Below, piece after piece: positions 9,511-16,253 of a stretch of 34,306 bases of DNA. A program made the position numbers and the translations under genes. The stretch comes from Lachnospiraceae bacterium (GTDB lineage: Bacteria > Bacillota > Clostridia > Lachnospirales > Lachnospiraceae). The notes beneath the pieces are model-generated. The model made no database searches, was not told the origin of the DNA, and was given only the letters and a program-made list of their open reading frames with translations. Within the stretch, counting starts at the first letter, position 1. Each line of letters opens with the position of its first letter. Location: the NCBI GenBank assembly GCA_014804385.1, contig JAAUZW010000015.1:106287-140592 (forward strand), in the 5' to 3' direction.

Positions 9511-10129
9511 ACTTCCAAAGATTTTTTCGGGGAGTAAAATTTGTATTATATGTGAAGGTGATGAAGAGTATGAATATCTGGATAAGCTGATTTCTTTGGA
9601 CGTGTGGAGTAATAAATACCAATTTACTTTGGAAAATGCTAATGGAAATGGAAATATTCCAGCTAGATATCAAGACAAATACCAAAATGGTTCCTATGAT
9701 GTTGTATTAGTTTTTTGCGACACTGACAAAAAGCCATATGAACAATATGTTGACATTAAGCAAAAAATCAATGAATTTCATGGAGTAAAAAATGCGGCAG
9801 ATCGTGTAATTATATTTGGGAATCCTTGTACTATGCAAATTATCATTGAGCATTGGGAGGAGATTGTATTAGACACAAATGCAAAAAAGCGTAATGCTCC
9901 GATAATTTTGAAGTTTACCGGAATAGAAAAATATAAAGGTCGAGCAGATCAGAGGCAGGAGTTATTTTCCAAAATTACAAGAGAAAATTATAGAGATATG
10001 TTAGAAAGAATCAAAAAACTTCCAAATGATGATACCCTGGTAGGAAGTAGCAATTTTGGGAGATTTATGCAGTATTTTTCTTCGGATAACGAAGATTGGA
10101 TACAAGGAATCAATGACGCTTTGGATTAA
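9500..10129 (+). CDS. RloB/TOPRIM-like putative nuclease partner of the AAA ATPase (AbiLii-like)
   Basis: ICIICEGDEEYEYL (TOPRIM Glu), VVLVFCDTDKKPYEQ (DxD), IFGNPCTMQIIIEHW resembling the RloB NPcfExWlLxH motif; ATG overlaps the end of the ATPase ORF. Confidence 0.7.
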   Translation: MTNKLPKIFSGSKICIICEGDEEYEYLDKLISLDVWSNKYQFTLENANGNGNIPARYQDKYQNGSYDVVLVFCDTDKKPYEQYVDIKQKINEFHGVKNAADRVIIFGNPCTMQIIIEHWEEIVLDTNAKKRNAPIILKFTGIEKYKGRADQRQELFSKITRENYRDMLERIKKLPNDDTLVGSSNFGRFMQYFSSDNEDWIQGINDALD

Positions 10130-10207
10130 CAAAAAATAGGTTCTGTATATGTTGCGGAAAGAGGTGATGTGAGAGATAAGGTGATTAGGGTTGAAGTAGG
10201 AGTGTGG

Positions 10208-10239
10208 CAAAAAAATAGCTGAAGCGGCAACTTCAGCTA
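10208..10239 (-). terminator. Terminator-like hairpin oriented toward the minus strand
   Basis: tagctgaag (10216-10224) / cttcagcta (10231-10239); a run of A precedes the stem on + (T run after the stem on -). Confidence 0.45.
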
Positions 10240-10428
10240 AAAGATTGTTAATGACCATAGATGATCATTGTATGTACAAAAGTTATTTTATCATCTAATG
10301 TTCTGATTTTCAATCCAAAACAGAAGTTCGACTAATTTCCAAGCAGGTCATTCTTGGTTTTTATAGATTTTGTAATTGTAGCAAAAAGTGCTGCTTTATT
10401 AAGTGTAGCCAAAAACAGGAGGAAAGTA

Positions 10429-10641
10429 ATGAAGTTAAAAGTATCGAGAGAATCAGAAACTGGATTAAACACGGAATTTGTGAACATTGAATCAGGAAGA
10501 AAAATAAAGCTTGAACAGGCTATTCGGCAGGTGGAAAAAGGGAACCCTGCTTATCAGAATTATGTGGCAGTCAAGAACCACAATGGAACTACATATCTGC
10601 GTTCAAAGCCGAACGGAAGTCTCAAAGATAATATTGAATAG
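10429..10641 (+). CDS. DUF3892-like small protein, first gene of the CBASS-like operon
   Basis: MKLKVSRESETGLNTEFVNIESGRKIKLEQAIRQVEKGNPAYQNYVAVKNHNGTTYLRSKPNGSLKDNIE; C-terminal YLRSxPxGxxxDN pattern; caggagga RBS upstream of ATG 10429; 12 bp before the CD-NTase ORF. Confidence 0.65.
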   Translation: MKLKVSRESETGLNTEFVNIESGRKIKLEQAIRQVEKGNPAYQNYVAVKNHNGTTYLRSKPNGSLKDNIE

Positions 10642-10653
10642 GGAGGAATACGG

Positions 10654-11871
10654 ATGATTAATAGAGTGCAGAGAGAAAGAGATATATTAAAATTGATTGA
10701 GGGACTGGATATTCCACAAAGTTTATACGCAAAAGCGATTGAACATTACAATTCAGTTGCGGTGTTTTTGCAGGAACGAGGAATAGAGTCTGATATCTAT
10801 CCACAAGGCTCCTACAGCCTGGGTACAGTAGTAAGACCATATAAAGAAAGTGAAGATGCGGCATATGATTTGGATGCTGTTTGCGAGATTAAGATAAATA
10901 AAAGCGATACGACAGCGGAAGAAATAAAAAAGATGGTCGGAGATGCTCTAAAATCAGATGGAACTTACCGGAAAATGCTTCAGGAAGAATGGGATAAGTG
11001 TTGGACGTTGGAATATGCCGATGTAAATGGAATCGGTTTCAGCGTGGATATTGTTCCAGCTGTAGCTGAAGAGGACATTATATTAAAGAATACTCTGGAG
11101 ACAGAAGGAGTAGATTGTACGGTATACGACTCCCAGATAGCAATCACACATAAAGATGGAGAAAAATATACATGGAAAACCAGCAATCCCAAGGCTTATC
11201 AAAACTGGTTCAAGAAGCTCAATGAAAGGTTTGTTATAGCAGAAAGGCAAAGACTGGCTAAAAGGCGTGATGGAAGATTATATGTATTAAATGAGGGAAC
11301 AGTAGAAAAAATACCAGAAACGCAGGAGCGCTCAGCCTTGCAGCGGGTTATTCAAATTGTTAAATACCATGCAGATGTTTACTATACAAAAGGGAATATA
11401 AGAGAGTATAAGTCAGCGTCTGTAATAGTAACAACATTAATTGCACTTTTAGCACAGGAAGCAGATCCGTTCTTAGAAGTATTTCCGTTGTTGAGTTATA
11501 TTGTAGGGCAGTTGGAGATATATGGTGAAAATCTTTCATTAACCGAAAGTGAGTTTACAAAACGGTATGAGAATAAAAATGTAATAAGGTATGTTGGAGG
11601 GCAATGGGTGCTGAGGAATCCATTGAATCCAAGCGAGAACCTTGTTGATTCATGGAATCAGGAGCCGCGCAAGGCCCAATACTTTTTCCAATGGATTAGA
11701 ATGCTAAAAAGAGACTATTTAACTTCGCTAGATACTGAAGATGAGAAGTTTGTGGCTGTTCTGGAAAATAATTTTGGAAAAGATTATCTACAGAAAAGTT
11801 TGAATATAAGTGCTTATGCAAGAAAAGAGCCTGTCAATATCAATGTGACATCCAAGCCATATAGGAGCTGA
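10654..11871 (+). CDS. CBASS cGAS/DncV-like nucleotidyltransferase (CD-NTase)
   Basis: YPQGSYSLGTVVRP (GS motif), AAYDLDAVCEI (DxD), GFSVDIVPAV (third Asp), followed directly by E2 and TM effector genes. Confidence 0.88.
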   Translation: MINRVQRERDILKLIEGLDIPQSLYAKAIEHYNSVAVFLQERGIESDIYPQGSYSLGTVVRPYKESEDAAYDLDAVCEIKINKSDTTAEEIKKMVGDALKSDGTYRKMLQEEWDKCWTLEYADVNGIGFSVDIVPAVAEEDIILKNTLETEGVDCTVYDSQIAITHKDGEKYTWKTSNPKAYQNWFKKLNERFVIAERQRLAKRRDGRLYVLNEGTVEKIPETQERSALQRVIQIVKYHADVYYTKGNIREYKSASVIVTTLIALLAQEADPFLEVFPLLSYIVGQLEIYGENLSLTESEFTKRYENKNVIRYVGGQWVLRNPLNPSENLVDSWNQEPRKAQYFFQWIRMLKRDYLTSLDTEDEKFVAVLENNFGKDYLQKSLNISAYARKEPVNINVTSKPYRS

Positions 11872-11872
11872 T

Positions 11873-12526
11873 ATGAGAATGACAGAAATGGAAATTCAGG
11901 ATATGCTAAATGCGTATCCTGGATTAACCTATCAAAGAAAACAAGCAGAGGATATTTTTCAAGGAAGTATCGAAATTTGCCATAACGAGACAAATTCAAA
12001 TGTTATTCTTACAGGTGAATTCGGAATGAAAATAGTTATCGATGACGAATATCCCCAAAAGATACCTGTTGTGTATGATATAAATGATTCGATAAAATCT
12101 GATTATATACACAGATATTCTAATGGAGAGTTATGTTTAGAGTCTGCTATTCGATTACAGCTTTTTGCTGGAAAACATTCACAAAAAGAATTTATTGATT
12201 TTTTCTTAATAAATTATTTGTGTTCTTATCTATATTATGATCGGTATTTAATATACCCAAATGGAGAAAGACCACACGGGTTTTGGGGTGAGTATGATTT
12301 TTTGCTAGAATACTTTAATCTTACAATAGACAAAGTGGTTTCTATATTAAGATATATTTTATTTCATGGAATAAAGAGGAATGATTTATGTCCGTGTGGA
12401 AGTGGTAGACTTGTTAAAAGGTGTCATGGTAAGAAAATGATTGAACTTACAAATGGAATAAAGAAAGCAGGAGTAGAAAAAATTTATTTTGAGTTATTGA
12501 ATTATTTGAAGGAGAAATGTGAATGA
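11873..12526 (+). CDS. Prokaryotic E2-like conjugating enzyme with C-terminal SEC-C zinc motif (type II-short CBASS)
   Basis: IHRYSNGELCLESAIRL matches the E2 catalytic Cys region (Cys88); FHGIKRNDLCPCGSGRLVKRCHGKK matches CxCx8CH SEC-C; AGGAG RBS within the CD-NTase stop region. Confidence 0.8.
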   Translation: MRMTEMEIQDMLNAYPGLTYQRKQAEDIFQGSIEICHNETNSNVILTGEFGMKIVIDDEYPQKIPVVYDINDSIKSDYIHRYSNGELCLESAIRLQLFAGKHSQKEFIDFFLINYLCSYLYYDRYLIYPNGERPHGFWGEYDFLLEYFNLTIDKVVSILRYILFHGIKRNDLCPCGSGRLVKRCHGKKMIELTNGIKKAGVEKIYFELLNYLKEKCE

Positions 12527-13398
12527 AGGATGTTATTTTTGAAAGGCAAAATGATGATGAGGTATTAGATTTACTATATTCTCAAAGAGTTTTATATAAT
12601 CGTGCAGAGATATTCAATGGGATAGGTTGGATAATGACATTGTTGCTGCTGTTTTTAGCAGTGGGAAAGTTGTTTATTCCAATTTTAGAGCAATTATTTA
12701 GTATAATTGAAATCATAATGGCAGTTGGTATTTTTGCTGTGGATTATAAAACGAAGATACTGATAACTTGGGGAGCGGATACTAAAGGGCTTATAGATAA
12801 TGTTTTGTTTGGCTTCCCAATTCAGGACAAGGAAAAAATTATTGAATATGCCATTAAAATAAAAAATAAAAATAAAGAAGATTATAAACGGCAAACAACA
12901 CATAGAGGAGATGACAATATAAGAGGGGTACGGGACTGGTATACAGAATATAGTTCCGATGATCACTACAAGGTCATTTTAAATTGTCAAAAAGAAAATA
13001 TCTGGTGGAATGTAAAGCTGGTAAGTTACTATAAAAAAATAGTTCTTAGTTTTATCAGCATTTCAGTTTTGCTTATAATCGCATTTATGTCTTATTTGAC
13101 CATAAAAGTAGACTTTGCTTGGAGCTTAATAATATTGGGGAGTACATTCTTAATACGTAGTATAGAACAATTGATGGCAATAAAAGCATATACTAAGGCA
13201 ATGGAACATGCATATGCAAAAGTAGAATTGATTGAGACTGATAGGAATAATTTAAACATGGAGTCCTTGCTGTCATTACAAAAAGACATTGAAGAGAACC
13301 GGAAATCAGGATTTTTAGTTCCAAGATGGGTTCATTATATTTATTCGAAGCACCTTCACGAAGAAAAGAAGGAAATTAATGAGCATATGGCAGGCTGA
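12523..13398 (+). CDS. S-4TM family putative pore-forming effector (CBASS effector)
   Basis: N-terminal ERQNDDEVLDLLYSQRVLYNRAE, two TM pairs (WIMTLLLLFLAVGKLFIPI/IIEIIMAVGIFAV and VLSFISISVLLIIAFMSYL/AWSLIILGSTFLI), C-terminal LQKDIEENRKSGFLVPRWVH; ATGA overlap with the E2 gene. Confidence 0.83.
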   Translation: MKDVIFERQNDDEVLDLLYSQRVLYNRAEIFNGIGWIMTLLLLFLAVGKLFIPILEQLFSIIEIIMAVGIFAVDYKTKILITWGADTKGLIDNVLFGFPIQDKEKIIEYAIKIKNKNKEDYKRQTTHRGDDNIRGVRDWYTEYSSDDHYKVILNCQKENIWWNVKLVSYYKKIVLSFISISVLLIIAFMSYLTIKVDFAWSLIILGSTFLIRSIEQLMAIKAYTKAMEHAYAKVELIETDRNNLNMESLLSLQKDIEENRKSGFLVPRWVHYIYSKHLHEEKKEINEHMAG

Positions 13399-13538
13399 TA
13401 ACTAACAGATGAAAAGATTATAGAGGAGGACAAGGTTTTATGTATAGGGAAGTCTTCTTCGATATTATTTAGGTATTTTATCTGATGATTCCTGAACCCA
13501 TTTCTACTGTTATAATATGTTTTTATTGAATCCGAACG

Positions 13539-13618
13539 AATGGAGAATTACCGATTGAAAAGATTGCAAAATATTCGGTGTTGATGTTGCAGAAGTAGAG
13601 TTGATTGCAGGGCTTTAG
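13539..13618 (+). pseudogene. Decayed C-terminal remnant, possibly of an Rpn/PD-(D/E)XK recombination-promoting nuclease/transposase
   Basis: NGELPIEKIAKYS then, after a 1-nt shift, VDVAEVELIAGL*, resembling the xLPIEKIAxYSGLxxxEVExLxG tail of such proteins; no upstream ORF. Confidence 0.4.
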
Positions 13619-13765
13619 ACAGTGTAAAGCGGCTAAATTGAGTGAGTGGTAAATTTATTTCAGAATGATAAATTGGGAAAATAATGGATTTTAAGGTATT
13701 TTCATGATTATATTATCCGGCATTTGCACATGTTTTCAATTGGTGAAGCAGCAGAAATGACTTAG

Positions 13766-13812
13766 CACTAATTCACCACGTTTTTTTCACGAACTTGACA
13801 CTAATTCACCAC
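13766..13812. repeat. Direct repeat cactaattcaccac x2 (possible IS end relic)
   Basis: cactaattcaccac at 13766-13779 and 13799-13812, with inverted cacgaactt (13788-13796) / aagttcgtg (13868-13876). Confidence 0.55.
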
Positions 13813-13814
13813 AA

Positions 13815-13850
13815 GCCCAACGAAGTTATGCGACTTTCAGGGATTTTGCC
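13815..13850. repeat. Repeat R1 copy a
   Basis: gcccaacgaagttatgcgactttcagggattttgcc; 35/36 identical to 14718-14753. Confidence 0.9.
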
Positions 13851-13895
13851 TCAAAAAAAGTGAAAAAAGTTCGTGACATTAACTTGACACAATCG

Positions 13896-13938
13896 GGGTA
13901 TGGGGCGCTTTGTGTCGAAAATAGTCTGCCGGTATAAA
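13896..13938 (+). pseudogene. Relic of the 3' end of an S8 peptidase gene
   Basis: 38-bp stretch 13896-13933 is 36/38 identical to 7807-7844 and encodes GYGALCVENSLPV* (cf. GYGALCVENSLPG*). Confidence 0.8.
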
Positions 13939-14016
13939 TCAAGGTAAATTTTGAATAATGAGTACTTTTAGTATATTAGCGTTAAACAAAATATTAATTG
14001 CGCTTTGATTAGATAT

Positions 14017-14069
14017 TTTTTGCTTGGAGAGTATCATACTAACTATACAGAAATATTAAAAGGTAGTAT
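14017..14069. repeat. Repeat R2 copy a (leader upstream of the antitoxin)
   Basis: tttttgcttggagagtatcatactaactatacagaaatattaaaaggtagtat; matches 16156-16207 with one indel and one substitution. Confidence 0.9.
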
Positions 14070-14123
14070 GATATGTATAAGAAAATGGGAAAAAGCAAAG
14101 TAGTGGAGAAGGAGGAACAGACA

Positions 14124-14285
14124 ATGAGCGTAGTAGCAAATTTGGATAGACCGTGTACGATTTCTGAATCTATCATGCAGTCATGTAAGGAAGTAAAGAA
14201 CATGTGTGAAGGAAAAACGCCGAAACGTTCCCTAAATGATTTATTTGCAAATATTGAAAAATGGAGCAAAGAGGAAGAAAAATAG
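14124..14285 (+). CDS. Putative type II antitoxin (small, 53 aa)
   Basis: Strong RBS aaggagg before ATG 14124; MSVVANLDRPCTISESIMQSCKEVKNMCEGKTPKRSLNDLFANIEKWSKEEEK; a RelE-like ORF follows immediately. Confidence 0.6.
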   Translation: MSVVANLDRPCTISESIMQSCKEVKNMCEGKTPKRSLNDLFANIEKWSKEEEK

Positions 14286-14641
14286 ATGTACACAGTTATA
14301 CCTACCGAACAGTTTGAAAAAGATGTAAAGTATTATATCAAGAAAAAGGGGTTCACTCATATTGGTTCGGATATCAAAGCAGTAACTGATGAATTGGAAA
14401 GGGGAATCTGATAGGAACAGAAATTCCCGGATTAAAGATTCCAACAGATGGGCATACCTTTAAAGTAAGATCAGCCAATACAGATACCAGAGCGGGTCAG
14501 TCTAATGGGTATCGCATTATTTATTATGCAGTTCGGGATGATGCGGAGGTGTATCTTCTTACGATTTATTATAAAAAGGATGATAACAGGATACCGACCA
14601 ATCAGGAGATTATAGAGTTGGTAGAGACTTATTGCATGTAG
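14286..14641 (+). pseudogene. RelE/ParE-like toxin, frameshifted
   Basis: MYTVIPTEQFEKDVKYYIKKKGFTHIGSDIKAVTDELERGI* then, one frame over, GNLIGTEIPGLKIPTDGHTFKVRSANTDTRAGQSNGYRIIYYAVRDDAEVYLLTIYYKKDDNRIPTNQEIIELVETYCM*; break in the ggaaaggggaat tract near 14400. Confidence 0.7.
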
Positions 14642-14717
14642 AATGGAAAAGAAGAGCTGTTCGATACGGTGAAGAAGCTGTGTTGAGCAGCTTTTTCTGG
14701 TATTAAATAGGCAGCAG

Positions 14718-14753
14718 GCCCAACGAAGTTATGCGGCTTTCAGGGATTTTGCC
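14718..14753. repeat. Repeat R1 copy b (interrupted by the IS256-family insertion)
   Basis: gcccaacgaagttatgcggctttcagggattttgcc; its continuation tcaaagaa resumes after the IS at 16124. Confidence 0.9.
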
Positions 14754-16115
14754 GATAGTGTCAAGATTTTTTCGCAAATATTATTTCAGCCGTTTGGTGT
14801 CCGATTATCAGCCGGCTATGATATCAGACAGCGGCTCATCTTCTGGGATGGTGAGATGATCCATGTTCATGTAGCGGCGTGTTCCCCATTGGGTCCCAGC
14901 CACATGGCGCAGTCTGGCACATACCAGCATCAGGGCACTCTGCCCATCCGGAAAGGCACCGATCGCCTTTGTCCGGCGTTTGATCTCACGATTGAGCCGC
15001 TCGATGGTGTTGTTTGTCCGTATCCGGCTCCAGTGCTGTGTGGGAAAGTCCATATAAGTAAGAGTTTCCTCTATGCCGTCCTGAAGCTTCTTTGCCGCGG
15101 AACCGAGTTTCATCTCCTTTAGTTTTTCTGTTACCCGAATGGCTTTCTCACGGGCGGCTTCTTTACTCTCCTGGGCATGGATGGCTTTCAGCATCATGGC
15201 AACTGACTTCATCTTATTACGCGGTGTGACAGAGAAGATGTTCCGGTAAAAATGGACGGTGCATCTCTGGTATCGGGCATCCGGAAATACCTCTGGTATG
15301 GTCTCCAGCATGCCAAGGTTCTTGTCACCGATGATCAGGCGGACACCAGTGAGCCCGCGTTCCTTGAGCCATACAAAGAAGGAACGCCAGCTTTCTTTAT
15401 CCTCTTTCATGCCTTCCGCCGCTCCGATGATCTCCCGGTATCCGTCGCTGCTGACACCAATGGCAACAAGGATAGAGACATTCCGGATCTCTCCGCCCCA
15501 GCTGCGCTTTAGATAAACGCCGTCTACATAGACATAAGGATAGTCACCGGACAGTGGGCGGCTGCGCCAGATCTCGATGTGCTCATAAGCTTTTTTGTTG
15601 AGATTGCTTATGGTTGTGGGAGACACCTTGGTACCCCACAATGCTTCTGTGATATCTTCTACACGACGCACGGATACCCCTGCAAGATACATCTCGATCA
15701 GGGCTTCTTCCACAGAAGATTCCCTGCGGCGGTAGCGTTCGATGATGGCAGTCTCAAAGGGAACGCCTTTGAGTTTGGGAACTTTCAGTTCCACCTCTCC
15801 TGCAGTGGTCTGTAAATTCCTTTTATAATGACCGGAACGGTAGCCCTGACGGTCACTGGAACGCTCGTACTTCTGAGCATTTACCAGTTCATCCGCTTCT
15901 TTGTCCAAAAGAGCATTGAGGGTTTCCTCCACACTGGAGCGGACAAGGTCTTTCAGATCGTGCTTTATTAAGTCTTCGTTTAGTTGTATAATGTTATCAG
16001 ACATGGTTTATGCCTCCTTTAGTAGGTTTTGTGTGGTAACTTAATTCTACCAAACGGCATAGACCATGTCTATTTTCTATGAAACTATATTTTGCGAAAT
16101 CTATTATACGTTATC
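14754..16115 (-). mobile_element. IS256-family insertion sequence with imperfect terminal inverted repeats and 8-bp TSD
   Basis: Left end gatagtgtcaagattttttcgcaaatattatttca vs reverse complement of right end gataacgtataatagatttcgcaaaatatagtttca; TSD attttgcc at 14746-14753 and 16116-16123. Confidence 0.9.
14808..16004 (-). CDS. IS256 family (mutator-type) transposase
   Basis: Full-length 398 aa; YPYVYVDGVYLKRSWGGEIRNVSILVAIGVSSDGYREIIGA, LIIGDKNLGMLETIPEVFPDARYQRCTVHFYRNI, TNNTIERLNREIKRRTKAIGAFP. Confidence 0.96.
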   Translation of the reverse strand: MSDNIIQLNEDLIKHDLKDLVRSSVEETLNALLDKEADELVNAQKYERSSDRQGYRSGHYKRNLQTTAGEVELKVPKLKGVPFETAIIERYRRRESSVEEALIEMYLAGVSVRRVEDITEALWGTKVSPTTISNLNKKAYEHIEIWRSRPLSGDYPYVYVDGVYLKRSWGGEIRNVSILVAIGVSSDGYREIIGAAEGMKEDKESWRSFFVWLKERGLTGVRLIIGDKNLGMLETIPEVFPDARYQRCTVHFYRNIFSVTPRNKMKSVAMMLKAIHAQESKEAAREKAIRVTEKLKEMKLGSAAKKLQDGIEETLTYMDFPTQHWSRIRTNNTIERLNREIKRRTKAIGAFPDGQSALMLVCARLRHVAGTQWGTRRYMNMDHLTIPEDEPLSDIIAG

Positions 16116-16155
16116 ATTTTGCCTCAAAGAATCTTCCGGGGTGAAATGAAAAAGC

Positions 16156-16207
16156 TTTTTGCTTGAGAGTATCATACTAACTATACAGAAATATTAAAAG
16201 GTGGTAT
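16156..16207. repeat. Repeat R2 copy b (leader upstream of the GH3 gene)
   Basis: tttttgcttgagagtatcatactaactatacagaaatattaaaaggtggtat; near-identical to 14017-14069. Confidence 0.9.
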
Positions 16208-16253
16208 AGTGTTAGAAAACATGAAAAAGCAGAATGATGACGAAGGAGGAAAA

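Noticed and set aside
8233-10129. Retron or Septu interpretation of the ATPase module
   Set aside because: No reverse transcriptase or msr/msd-like structure, and no HNH nuclease; the partner looks TOPRIM/RloB-like.
7807-13938. Prophage or ICE interpretation of the island
   Set aside because: No integrase, relaxase, structural or conjugation genes in the interval; the flanking 38-bp duplication carries synonymous changes, favouring a tandem-gene relic over a fresh att pair.
13399-14070. Functional protein-coding gene in the gap
   Set aside because: No long ORF; only frameshifted remnants and repeats.
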